12,708 nucleotides of DNA from UBA4717 sp002404395 (GCA_937902275.1 CALFNW010000109.1:1-12708), one strand, 5' to 3'; shown: positions 1-7,330, numbered from the stretch's first letter. Notes: generated from the sequence alone by a model not told the origin. A program made the numbers and translations.

Positions 1-4
1 GCTT

Positions 5-34
5 AGTATACCACATCCCTTTATATATTGTCAA
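5..34 (-). promoter_or_regulatory. Outward-facing sigma-A promoter at left window edge
   Basis: Read on the minus strand, this shows a perfect -35 TTGACA (29-34), an 18-nt spacer and a -10 TATACT (5-10) preceded by TGG, which makes it an extended -10. Transcription would start about at or just beyond position 1 and run left out of the window. The product is therefore unseen. It lies back-to-back with the promoter of prmC, so this gap is a divergent intergenic region. Confidence 0.7.
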
Positions 35-128
35 GTGCTTTTGTATAAGTTTTTTGATATTTTTGGTGTTTTTTTAATAAACCATCTTTTGACCCTTGCT
101 ATTTCTTTGTTTATAGGAAAATTTACTA

Positions 129-156
129 TTGCAATTGCAGCAAATTATGCTATAAT
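129..156 (+). promoter_or_regulatory. Probable promoter of prmC
   Basis: A perfect extended -10 (TG, one base, then TATAAT at 151-156) has a 4/6 -35 match TTGCAA at 129-134 with a 16-nt spacer. Transcription would start near 163, leaving a leader of about 55 nt before the prmC start at 218. A second, weaker candidate, TTGACC-N17-TATAGG (89-117), lies just upstream. The region 1-217 is AT-rich and shows no gene. Confidence 0.65.
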
Positions 157-217
157 ATATATTGTAGGAAAAGTTTGGCGGCGTTTTATACCCGTATAAT
201 TCCTTACGGAGGGTCTG

Positions 218-1045
218 ATGAATTACAAAGAAGTTGTAAACAAGTTAGCTGCCGTCTGCCCCGAGTGTGCCGAATGTGAAGCCCGTTTGCTGCTCGAACA
301 CATTTTTGCGGTTTCGCCGGCACACATTTTAGCCGAACACGACCGTGATTATTCATCTGATGCACTTGACTCGGCAATTGCCCGCAGATTAAGCGGCGAA
401 CCGCTGCAATACATAATCGGCAAAACAGAGTTTTACGGACTGACCTTCCGGGTAACGCCCGACTGCCTTATCCCGCGAGCCGATACCGAGTTGTTGTGTG
501 AGCTTTTGATAAGAAAGCTCCCGAAGAACGCACATTTTCTTGAGCTGTGCACCGGAAGCGGCTGTATTCCAATCGCAACTATCACAAACCGTGAGGACAC
601 AAGTTGTTTAAGTCTTGAACTGTTTGAGCCCACTGCTAAGCTTGCCGAAATCAATCGCAAGCTCAACAACATTCCCGACAGCAAGCTGAAGATCATTACG
701 GGCAACGCGCTTGACACAGACTTTATTCTCCCTCTCGGCACCTTTGATGCAATAGTTTCAAACCCTCCCTATATCCCCTCCGCCGACATTGAATCGCTGC
801 CGTCTGAAGTCCGTCGCGAACCGCGCGCCGCACTTGACGGAGGAGCTGACGGTATGGCTTTTTACAGACACTTTATCTCAAGCTACGGCTCAATGTTAAA
901 GAATGACGGTTTTTTTGCGTTTGAGATCGGATTTGATCAAGCCGAAGCCGTGAGGGCTTTGTCGGCAAGCTTCGGCTATTCTTCGGAAATTTTTCGGGAT
1001 TACGGCGGCAACGACCGCGTTGCCGTTCTGCGGCATATAATTTAA
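218..1045 (+). CDS. prmC: Peptide chain release factor N5-glutamine methyltransferase (PrmC/HemK)
   Basis: This cytosolic SAM-dependent enzyme methylates the glutamine of the GGQ motif of release factors RF1 and RF2, which supports efficient translation termination. The 275-residue protein is of normal family length. The N-terminal helical domain carries EPLQYIIGKTEFYG (61-74). The Rossmann-like methyltransferase core has SAM motif I as ELCTGSGC (109-116). The diagnostic NPPY catalytic motif that binds the target glutamine is at 182-185, followed by EPRAALDGG (201-209). The ATG at 218 has a strong CGGAGGG Shine-Dalgarno sequence at 207-213. The release factor gene prfA, often adjacent in Firmicutes, is not seen here. 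It heads a run of same-strand housekeeping genes and has a promoter near 129-156. Identification is firm because NPPY and the PrmC-type N-terminus occur together. Confidence 0.95.
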   Translation: MNYKEVVNKLAAVCPECAECEARLLLEHIFAVSPAHILAEHDRDYSSDALDSAIARRLSGEPLQYIIGKTEFYGLTFRVTPDCLIPRADTELLCELLIRKLPKNAHFLELCTGSGCIPIATITNREDTSCLSLELFEPTAKLAEINRKLNNIPDSKLKIITGNALDTDFILPLGTFDAIVSNPPYIPSADIESLPSEVRREPRAALDGGADGMAFYRHFISSYGSMLKNDGFFAFEIGFDQAEAVRALSASFGYSSEIFRDYGGNDRVAVLRHII

Positions 1046-1115
1046 TGTGTAAGATCAGCGTGGAAGCTTTATCGCACTCAAGTAAAATCCCGGAGTTCAC
1101 GCTTAATTTTTTTGA

Positions 1116-1130
1116 GTCGGCTTCGCCGAC
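1116..1130 (+). other. Hairpin in the prmC-ddl gap
   Basis: A 6-bp GC-rich hairpin (GTCGGC, loop TTC, GCCGAC) sits 13 nt before the ddl start codon. A run of seven T lies on its 5' side (1107-1113) and none on its 3' side, so it is not an intrinsic terminator in the + direction. In the minus direction the tract would be separated from the stem and is not needed by any gene. The ddl start lacks a strong Shine-Dalgarno sequence, so this structure could influence ribosome access. That role is inference. Confidence 0.4.
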
Positions 1131-1143
1131 ATGAAAGATTATA

Positions 1144-2208
1144 ATGAAAAAAAGTGTTTTGTGTATGTTCGGCGGCAGATCCGCGGAATATGAGGTCTCT
1201 TTGATCTCGGCATATAATATACTCTCGAATATTGATCGCGACAAATACGATATACATATGTTGGGAGTCACCCGCGACGGGGCATGGAAATATTATTCGG
1301 GCAATACCGAAGACATAAAAAATGACAAGTGGCAGGATGCCGCCTGCCCTGCCATGCTCGTTCCGGACTACGGTTCGAAAACACTGCTTATATGTGACGG
1401 CGAGATGCACAGCTTGCATATCGACGTTGTTGTCCCGATAATGCACGGAAGCTATTGTGAGGACGGCAGAATTCAGGGGCTTTTTGACATATGCGGGCTT
1501 CCTTACGTCGGTCCCGGCTGTCTCTCTTCGGCTGTATGCATGGACAAAACCGTTACCAAGCATATCCTCAATAATTTCGACATTCCGCAAGCAAAGCATA
1601 TCTGCCTTGATGCAAAAACTGCAAACGAAAGCATAGACACATGCATTTCTGAGGTTGAAAGCATATTCGGCTATCCCGTATTCGTCAAGCCCGCCAACGC
1701 CGGCTCATCGGTCGGCACGGGGAAAGCCTTTGACCGCGAATCGCTTTCGCACGCGATCAGGTCAGCCGCAAAAATCGATTGCAAAATCATTGTCGAAGAA
1801 TACATAAAAGCCCGCGAAATTGAAGTTGCCGTGATGGGCAACGACGATATAAAAGTATCGCGCTGCGGAGAAATTGACCCCGGAAGCGAATACTACGACT
1901 ACGACACAAAGTACAAGACCGACACCTCACGCGCGTATATACCGGCGAGGATACCCGCCGAGGCGGAAGCGCAAATACGCAAATATGCCGAGACCATATA
2001 TAAAACCTTGGACTGCCGCGGACTTTCGCGGGTAGACTTTTTCTACACCGATAACGGCAGGATAGTATTCAACGAAATAAATACGCTTCCCGGATTTACC
2101 TCGATCAGTATGTATCCGAAACTTTTCATGAACGAAGGTATGAGATACGGTGAAATTATAGACGCGCTGATAGAGCTGGCGCTTGAAACCGCCAAAGAAA
2201 AATACTGA
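1144..2208 (+). CDS. ddl: D-alanine--D-alanine ligase
   Basis: This cytosolic ATP-grasp enzyme joins two D-alanines into the dipeptide that ends the peptidoglycan stem peptide. The 354-residue length is typical. The N-terminal domain begins with the family pattern FGGRSAEYEVSL (9-20), whose E15 matches the catalytic Glu of E. coli DdlB by position. The ATP-grasp region has VKPANAGSSVG (181-191). The omega loop YYDYDTKY (250-257) ends in K256-Y257. Tyr at this place is the D-Ala-D-Ala type; D-lactate ligases such as VanA carry Phe, so nothing here suggests glycopeptide resistance. Metal ligands are D298, E311 and N313 in VFNEINTLPGFTS. The start is chosen by alignment of the N-terminus, because only a weak AAAGA precedes it. 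The gap from prmC is 98 nt with a small hairpin and no evident promoter, so co-transcription is likely. Confidence 0.95.
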   Translation: MKKSVLCMFGGRSAEYEVSLISAYNILSNIDRDKYDIHMLGVTRDGAWKYYSGNTEDIKNDKWQDAACPAMLVPDYGSKTLLICDGEMHSLHIDVVVPIMHGSYCEDGRIQGLFDICGLPYVGPGCLSSAVCMDKTVTKHILNNFDIPQAKHICLDAKTANESIDTCISEVESIFGYPVFVKPANAGSSVGTGKAFDRESLSHAIRSAAKIDCKIIVEEYIKAREIEVAVMGNDDIKVSRCGEIDPGSEYYDYDTKYKTDTSRAYIPARIPAEAEAQIRKYAETIYKTLDCRGLSRVDFFYTDNGRIVFNEINTLPGFTSISMYPKLFMNEGMRYGEIIDALIELALETAKEKY

Positions 2209-2272
2209 AAGCACCATACCAAGAAAGGATACTGACGCCGAATTGCCCTGCAATGAGGCGCGGACTTGTAAA

Positions 2273-4198
2273 ATGACCGAATATTCAGCCGGAACCGCCG
2301 ATATTGCGGTGATCGGAGCCGGACACGCCGGCATAGAAGCTGCGCTTGCAGGCGCAAGACTCGGCTTAAAAACTCTGCTTTTCACAATGAACCTTGATTC
2401 GATCGGAAATATGCCGTGCAATCCCTCGATCGGCGGCACCGGGAAAGGTCAGATCGTATTTGAAATAGATGCTCTCGGCGGCGAAATGGGATACGCCGCC
2501 GACAGAGTCATGCTCCAGAGCCGCACGTTAAACTCAAGCAAAGGCCCCGCCGTTCATTCTAAACGGATACAGGCAGACAGAGCGCTGTATCACAGCCTGA
2601 TGAAAGCCACTCTTGAAAACACTCCGAATCTGGTGATACGCCAGGCGGAGATCGTCGATCTGCGTACAACAGTGAGCGATGACGGCACCAAAAAACTCTG
2701 CTCCGTAGTAACCTCGATGGGTGCGGTCTGGGACGTATCTGCGGCAATCATCTGTTCCGGCACATATTTGAACGGCAATGTAATAATCGGCGAATGTTCA
2801 CATTCCGCCGGACCTGACGGAATGCTTCCGGCAAATCACCTGTCAAACGCGCTGGTGCGCGAGGGTATTTCGCTGATGCGTTTCAAAACCGGCACTCCGC
2901 CGCGCGTTCACAGCGACAGTATCGACTTCACAAAGCTTGAGGTACATCCCGGAGAAAGCGAGATTACCCCGTACTCTGTGCGCACAAGCGAAGAGCTGCT
3001 TGCAAAACGCCCGGACATTCCCTGCCATATCGTTTATACAAATGAAGAAACACACAATATCATAAAAAAGAATCTCCACCGTTCGCCCCTGTATTCAGGA
3101 GCGATCAAAGGGATCGGTCCCAGATATTGTCCGAGCATTGAAGATAAAGTCGTAAGATTTTCGGACAAGCCCAGGCACCAGCTGTTTGTTGAGCCGATGG
3201 GCGAGAACACCAAGGAAATGTATATCCAGGGCTTCAGTTCCTCTCTGCCCGAGGAAGTGCAGATGCAAATGCTTCACAGTCTCAAGGGCTTTGAGAATGC
3301 CGAAGTAATGCGCAGCGCATATGCGATCGAATACGATTGTATCGACCCCACTCAGCTCTATCCTACGCTTGAGTTTAAAAAAATCAGCGGTCTATACGGC
3401 GCCGGTCAGTTCAACGGAACCTCCGGATACGAGGAAGCGGCGGGACAGGGGTTGATCGCCGGGATCAACGCCGCGCTCAAGATCAAAGGCGAAGAGCCGC
3501 TTATCCTGCCGCGCTCATCATCATATATCGGCACGCTCATAGATGATCTCTGCACCAAGGGCACGAACGAGCCTTACCGCATGATGACTTCAAGAAGCGA
3601 ATACAGACTGCTGCTCCGACAGGATAACGCTGACAAACGGCTTACCACACTCGGATACCGCATCGGTTTGATCTCTGACGAAAGGTATTCCGCCTTTCTT
3701 GAAAAAGAGCGGCTGCTGTCGGGTGAGATCGAACGCATCGAACATACAAATATCGCTCCGAGTAGCACGCTTGATGAAATCCTTGCCGCGCACGAATCAA
3801 CTCCCGTCAGTACCGGCATAAAGCTTGCCGAGCTTTTGCGCCGCCCCGAGCTTACCTACGACGCGCTTGCGCCGATCGACGCCGAGCGACCGAATCTGCC
3901 GAAGGCGGTAAAACTTTCAGCCGAAATTGAGGTCAAGTATTCGGGATATATCAAAAGGCAGCTAAGCGAGGTCGAGCGGCTGTCAAAGCTTGAAAAGCGC
4001 AAGCTTCCGCCAGACTTTGATTATTCCGCGATCACCGCGCTCCGTCTTGAAGCCATATCAAAGCTAAACTCTGTCAAGCCCGAAAACATCGGTCAAGCGT
4101 CAAGGATCAGCGGCGTCTCTCCCGCCGACATCTCGGTTTTGCTGATATATTTTGAAATGAAGCGAAAAAGCGGAGGGGACGGTGAAGCAAATGCTTGA
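2273..4198 (+). CDS. mnmG: tRNA uridine-5-carboxymethylaminomethyl(34) synthesis enzyme MnmG
   Basis: This FAD-dependent cytosolic enzyme, with MnmE, modifies uridine 34 in the wobble position of tRNAs that read split codon boxes. From ATG 2273 it has 641 residues, close to the usual 620-640. Visible motifs are the FAD dinucleotide-binding GAGHAG (15-20), CNPSIGG (49-55), GPAV (91-94) and RIQADR (98-103). The FNGTSGYEEAAGQG block lies toward the middle, followed by TSRSEYRLLLRQDNAD and the C-terminal KYSGYIKRQ helical domain that contacts MnmE. The frame stays open upstream to a TTG at 2183 inside ddl, but those 30 residues are polar, unlike the family, and the conserved Rossmann strand begins just after MTEYSAGTAD. 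The Shine-Dalgarno sequence is weak for either choice (GAGG at 2255-2258). mnmE, often next door, is absent. Its end overlaps rsmG by 17 nt, suggesting coupled translation. Confidence 0.94.
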   Translation: MTEYSAGTADIAVIGAGHAGIEAALAGARLGLKTLLFTMNLDSIGNMPCNPSIGGTGKGQIVFEIDALGGEMGYAADRVMLQSRTLNSSKGPAVHSKRIQADRALYHSLMKATLENTPNLVIRQAEIVDLRTTVSDDGTKKLCSVVTSMGAVWDVSAAIICSGTYLNGNVIIGECSHSAGPDGMLPANHLSNALVREGISLMRFKTGTPPRVHSDSIDFTKLEVHPGESEITPYSVRTSEELLAKRPDIPCHIVYTNEETHNIIKKNLHRSPLYSGAIKGIGPRYCPSIEDKVVRFSDKPRHQLFVEPMGENTKEMYIQGFSSSLPEEVQMQMLHSLKGFENAEVMRSAYAIEYDCIDPTQLYPTLEFKKISGLYGAGQFNGTSGYEEAAGQGLIAGINAALKIKGEEPLILPRSSSYIGTLIDDLCTKGTNEPYRMMTSRSEYRLLLRQDNADKRLTTLGYRIGLISDERYSAFLEKERLLSGEIERIEHTNIAPSSTLDEILAAHESTPVSTGIKLAELLRRPELTYDALAPIDAERPNLPKAVKLSAEIEVKYSGYIKRQLSEVERLSKLEKRKLPPDFDYSAITALRLEAISKLNSVKPENIGQASRISGVSPADISVLLIYFEMKRKSGGDGEANA

Positions 4199-4949
4199 TT
4201 ACACTGAATTTGCCGAAAAGCTTCGCTCTGCCTTTGCTCTTAACAAGCTTTCCGCCATGGTCGACGCAGACGAAGTCGTTCAAAAGTTTTATAAGCTGAC
4301 GGAACTGCTGACATCGGTAGGCGAGACCACAAACCTCACCGCAATACGCGACATTGACGGTATCATTCTGAAGCACTATATCGACAGTCTCACGGATGAG
4401 ACCATGTTTTCGCGCGGCTCATCGGTAATAGACATCGGTTGCGGTCCGGGATTTCCTTCTCTGCCGCTTGCAATAGTCAGAAGCGACCTTAAGCTTACCG
4501 CACTTGACAGTACCGCTAAGAAAATAGATTTTACAAAGCTTGCCGCAAAAGAGCTGAAGCTTGATAATCTTTCACCGATCGTCGGCCGCGCCGAAGAACT
4601 CGCCCACGCCGACTCCCGCGAGTGCTTTGATTTTGCTACCGCACGGGCAGTTGCAAGACTGAACATACTTTGCGAGCTCTCTCTCCCGTTCATAAAACCG
4701 GGCGGAAAATTCATCGCGCTCAAATCCAAAGACGCCGAAGAAGAAATCGCCGAGTGTACAACATCAAAAAAGAGCGACAAAAAAGACTGTTTGTCGCTGC
4801 TCGGCGGCAGACTTTCCGAAGTCAGACGTACAACTCTTGTCGGAGCCAAAGAATCGCTCGAACGCGTTGCCGTGGTTATCGAAAAACGCTCGCCAACTCC
4901 CGCGAAATATCCGCGTGCATACGCCAAGATAAAAAAGTCGCCGCTTTGA
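4182..4949 (+). CDS. rsmG: 16S rRNA (guanine(527)-N7)-methyltransferase RsmG (GidB)
   Basis: This SAM-dependent enzyme methylates N7 of G527 in the 530 loop of 16S rRNA. Loss of the family enzyme is known to give low-level streptomycin resistance. The protein has 255 residues. An N-terminal helical part contains NLTAI (51-55) and KHYIDSL (64-70). The SAM-binding glycine motif is DIGCGPGFPSLPLA (84-97), TARAVA is at 153-158, and PGGKFIALKS follows at 173-182. The C-terminus ends in the family pattern YPR..A.IKKSPL. The GTG start at 4182 is 5 nt after a GGAGG core (4172-4176); the in-frame ATG at 4191 would be 14 nt away, so GTG is preferred. It overlaps mnmG by 17 nt, the classical gidA-gidB pair. 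No hairpin terminator follows; the next 100 nt are merely AT-rich. Confidence 0.95.
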   Translation: MKQMLDYTEFAEKLRSAFALNKLSAMVDADEVVQKFYKLTELLTSVGETTNLTAIRDIDGIILKHYIDSLTDETMFSRGSSVIDIGCGPGFPSLPLAIVRSDLKLTALDSTAKKIDFTKLAAKELKLDNLSPIVGRAEELAHADSRECFDFATARAVARLNILCELSLPFIKPGGKFIALKSKDAEEEIAECTTSKKSDKKDCLSLLGGRLSEVRRTTLVGAKESLERVAVVIEKRSPTPAKYPRAYAKIKKSPL

Positions 4950-5006
4950 CGCAGATTTTAAGAGTTGTATTTTTATATTTTTAGTAAATAATCGTTCAAA
5001 TGTATA

Positions 5007-5015
5007 TGATATAAT
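5007..5015 (+). promoter_or_regulatory. Extended -10 promoter of the DUF1538/PII-like operon
   Basis: A perfect extended -10 element (TGA followed by TATAAT at 5010-5015) lies in the AT-rich gap after rsmG. No good -35 is seen at 16-18 nt spacing, which fits an extended -10 promoter or one needing an activator. The expected start near 5022 leaves a leader of about 30 nt before the ribosome binding site at 5039-5047. Confidence 0.65.
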
Positions 5016-5038
5016 AGACTTATAAAGTTTGAATATTA

Positions 5039-5056
5039 AAGGAGGAATACGCCATC
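5039..5056 (+). promoter_or_regulatory. Strong Shine-Dalgarno followed by a candidate ATC start codon
   Basis: AAGGAGGAA (5039-5047) is close to a perfect anti-16S match. Counted from the GGAGG core (5041-5045), the codon 8 nt downstream is ATC at 5054, in frame with the long reading frame below. An in-frame stop at 5030-5032 closes the frame upstream, and no in-frame ATG, GTG or TTG occurs before GTG 5135. ATC (5054) or a base change from ATG therefore best explains the site. Confidence 0.6.
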
Positions 5057-6604
5057 GACACTATTGCAAAGCGCAATCGATTAAAAGCGATCCGCGATTC
5101 GATATGGGATAAGATCAAAGAATCGGCACTGTCCGTGCTTCCCATAGTAATAATCGTATTGCTTTTATGCCTCAGCATCTCTCCGATGCGTCCCGACCTG
5201 CTGCTCTGCTTCCTTATCGGCGCGGTGATGCTGATAATCGGAATGGGTCTGTTCTCGCTCGGCGCTGAACAGTCAATGACCCCCATCGGAAGCAAGATCG
5301 GAACCGCGCTGACCAAGACACGGAATCTGCCTTTGATCCTCGGAGTCAGCTTTTTGCTCGGATTCGCGATCACGGTCGCAGAGCCGGATCTTCAGGTGCT
5401 GGCACAAACCGTTCCGCACATCAACAGTACGGTCTTACTTATAACCGTCGGGATCGGCGTGGGAATATTTATGTCGGTATGTATGCTCAGGATCGTAACC
5501 GGCACAAGCCTGCGCCTGATACTTATTGTCTGTTATGCGATCGTCTTCGCACTTGCCGCATTTACCGACAAGGACTTTTTAAGTATCGCTTTTGATTCCG
5601 GCGGTGTGACCACCGGCCCTATGACGGTGCCGTTTATCCTTGCAATGGGCATCGGTGTTTCAAACATACGAAGCGATAAAAAAGCCGAAGCGGACAGCTT
5701 CGGTCTGGTCGCGCTCTGCTCAATAGGGCCGATTCTTTCGGTACTGTTGCTCGGATTCTTTTATAAAAGCGAGGGTGCAGTTGCGGAAGTTACGACCGCA
5801 ACTTTTTCCGACACCACCGAGATCGGAAAAGGGTTTGTCTCTGCAATTCCGACCTACATGAAAGAAATGGCGATCTCCATGCTCCCGATCATCGCAGTGT
5901 TTCTGATCTTCCAAGCCGTTCTGCTCAAGCTGTCACGGCGAAACCTCGGGAAAATACTTATAGGTATCCTGTACACGTACATCGGACTTGTCCTGTTTCT
6001 TACCGGCGTCAATATCGGCTTTTCCGCACTCGGCGCAGAACTCGGCGCCGCAATGGCATCCGGTAATATGCGCTTTCTGCTCATACCGCTTGCCGCTTTG
6101 CTCGGTTGGTTTATTATATCCGCAGAGCCTGCGGTAGGCGTGCTTGAAAAGCAGATCGAATCGGTCAGCGCGGGCGCGATCCCGGGAAAGGTGATAAAGC
6201 TCAGCCTTTCGGCGGCTATCGCGCTTGCTATGGCGATCTCAATGGTCAGAGTTGTTACCGGCATATCCATTCTTTGGTTTTTGATTCCCGGATATGCGAT
6301 CGCTTTGACGCTCTCCTTCTTTGTTCCGGATATTTATACTGCCATTGCATTCGACTCGGGCGGAGTCGCCTCGGGGCCGATGACCGCGACCTTTATGCTT
6401 CAACTGTTTACGGGAGCAAGCTTTGCGCTCGGCGGAAATATTCTGCGGGATGCGTTCGGAGTAGTGGCGCTTGTCGCGATGATGCCGCTCATATCCATAC
6501 AGATCGTCGGATTTGTATACGGACGTAAATCAAAGGCTGCCGTTAAAGCAGAGGAATACGGCGACTTCGATATTGTCGAGCTTTGGGAGGAGCCTGCCGC
6601 ATGA
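5054..6604 (+). CDS. DUF1538 family membrane protein with two tandem repeats (putative transporter)
   Basis: This is a polytopic inner-membrane protein that I assign to the DUF1538 family from its motifs; the substrate is not known. From the ATC start it has 516 residues. A basic amphipathic N-terminal stretch (about 1-27) is followed by two homologous membrane halves of about 230-250 residues. Half one has AEPDLQVL (109-116), RIVTG (146-150) and IAFDSGGVTTGPM (178-190). Half two repeats these as AEPAVGVL (357-364), RVVTG (399-403) and IAFDSGGVASGPM (431-443). Each half then has a matching D-FG-VAL helix near its end. A polar loop (about 237-265) separates the halves, and the C-terminus is acidic. 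The duplicated DSGG and AEP motifs could line a substrate or ion path, which is inference. The conservative alternative start is GTG 5135, which lacks a Shine-Dalgarno sequence and would cut off the lead-in to the first helix. The gene overlaps the downstream PII-like gene by 4 nt. Confidence 0.85.
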   Translation: MDTIAKRNRLKAIRDSIWDKIKESALSVLPIVIIVLLLCLSISPMRPDLLLCFLIGAVMLIIGMGLFSLGAEQSMTPIGSKIGTALTKTRNLPLILGVSFLLGFAITVAEPDLQVLAQTVPHINSTVLLITVGIGVGIFMSVCMLRIVTGTSLRLILIVCYAIVFALAAFTDKDFLSIAFDSGGVTTGPMTVPFILAMGIGVSNIRSDKKAEADSFGLVALCSIGPILSVLLLGFFYKSEGAVAEVTTATFSDTTEIGKGFVSAIPTYMKEMAISMLPIIAVFLIFQAVLLKLSRRNLGKILIGILYTYIGLVLFLTGVNIGFSALGAELGAAMASGNMRFLLIPLAALLGWFIISAEPAVGVLEKQIESVSAGAIPGKVIKLSLSAAIALAMAISMVRVVTGISILWFLIPGYAIALTLSFFVPDIYTAIAFDSGGVASGPMTATFMLQLFTGASFALGGNILRDAFGVVALVAMMPLISIQIVGFVYGRKSKAAVKAEEYGDFDIVELWEEPAA

Positions 6605-7260
6605 ATTATATAATATCAATTATCAATCCCGAATCGCTGGCGACGCTTACCGAGCTTTGCGCACAGCTTGAACTGCCGCAAACGCTTGTCCTGCACGGCA
6701 AAGGTACGGCAGTGCGAAGCATGCTTGATCTGCTCGGTATCGAGTCAAACGAAAAACGCATCGTTATGGCTTTTGCCGATGAAGAAAACACCAAAAAGCT
6801 GATCGCCGAGCAAAAGCGGCATCTGCATATCGGCGTGCCCGGGCACGGCATCGTAATTGCCGTGCCGATAAAAAGTGTGGGAGGAGGAAAAGTTTTGTCA
6901 TATCTTAATAGAGATAGATCCGCCAAATATACGCCGTCGCTCAACTACTCTTATGAGCTGATCGTTGTAATAGCCAACGAGGGCACTTCGGATACCGTAA
7001 TGAACGCCGCGCGTGCCGCAGGTGCACGCGGAGGAACCGTTATCCACGCCAAGGGAACCGGCTCTGCGGAAGCGGCACAATTCTACAATATTTCGATCGC
7101 CAAGGAAAAAGAGCTGGTTTTAATAGTTTCCTCAACGAACGAAAAAACCGAAATAATGCGTTCAATATTGCAAAAAGCAGGACCGGACAGCCCTGCGGGC
7201 GCGATCGCGTTTTCACTTCCGACTTCGGAGGTCGCCGGATTCGGACTGCTTGAAGAATAA
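6601..7260 (+). CDS. Tandem-domain PII-like regulatory protein
   Basis: A soluble 219-residue protein of the PII (GlnB-like) fold class, here with two domains in one chain. PII family proteins form trimers that bind nucleotides and small effectors and often gate a membrane transporter. Domain 1 covers about residues 1-100 and domain 2 about 117-219. The halves align at HGKGTA (32-37) and HAKGTG (149-154), at the following strand RIVMAFAD (53-60) with ELVLIVSS (171-178), and at the end GHGIVIAVPI (81-90) with GAIAFSLPTS (200-209). Domain 2 is closer to canonical PII (ANEGTSDTVMNAARAAGARGGTVIHAKGTG-like, in parts 125-154). Neither domain shows a long T-loop with the tyrosine that is uridylylated in GlnB, so that control is probably absent. 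ATG 6601 follows GGGAGGAG (6585-6592) by 8 nt and overlaps the TGA of the DUF1538 gene (ATGA), pointing to tight translational coupling. I infer that it regulates that membrane protein. Confidence 0.85.
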   Translation: MNYIISIINPESLATLTELCAQLELPQTLVLHGKGTAVRSMLDLLGIESNEKRIVMAFADEENTKKLIAEQKRHLHIGVPGHGIVIAVPIKSVGGGKVLSYLNRDRSAKYTPSLNYSYELIVVIANEGTSDTVMNAARAAGARGGTVIHAKGTGSAEAAQFYNISIAKEKELVLIVSSTNEKTEIMRSILQKAGPDSPAGAIAFSLPTSEVAGFGLLEE

Positions 7261-7330
7261 ACAAATATGCGTTGGGATCCTGACCGACATTTTTGAAGCG
7301 AGCTTTGTGCCTTTGGCAGCAAATGTCGAA

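Noticed and set aside
1107..1130. Intrinsic terminator after prmC
   Set aside because: The T-run precedes rather than follows the hairpin on the + strand, so it cannot terminate the prmC transcript.
873..1599. Minus-strand open frames across prmC and ddl
   Set aside because: They lie antisense to well-conserved genes, have no ribosome binding sites and show no family features. They are shadows of the coding sequence.
1144..2208. Vancomycin-resistance-type D-Ala-D-Lac or D-Ala-D-Ser ligase
   Set aside because: The omega-loop ends in Lys-Tyr as in housekeeping D-Ala-D-Ala ligases, and no vanH/vanX or vanT-like genes are nearby.
2183..2272. N-terminal extension of MnmG from a TTG inside ddl
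   Set aside because: The 30 extra residues are polar and do not fit the family, and the FAD-binding strand starts shortly after ATG 2273. The TTG lies within the ddl coding end.
4950..5006. Terminator after rsmG
   Set aside because: The region is T-rich but shows no stem of useful length before the T-runs.
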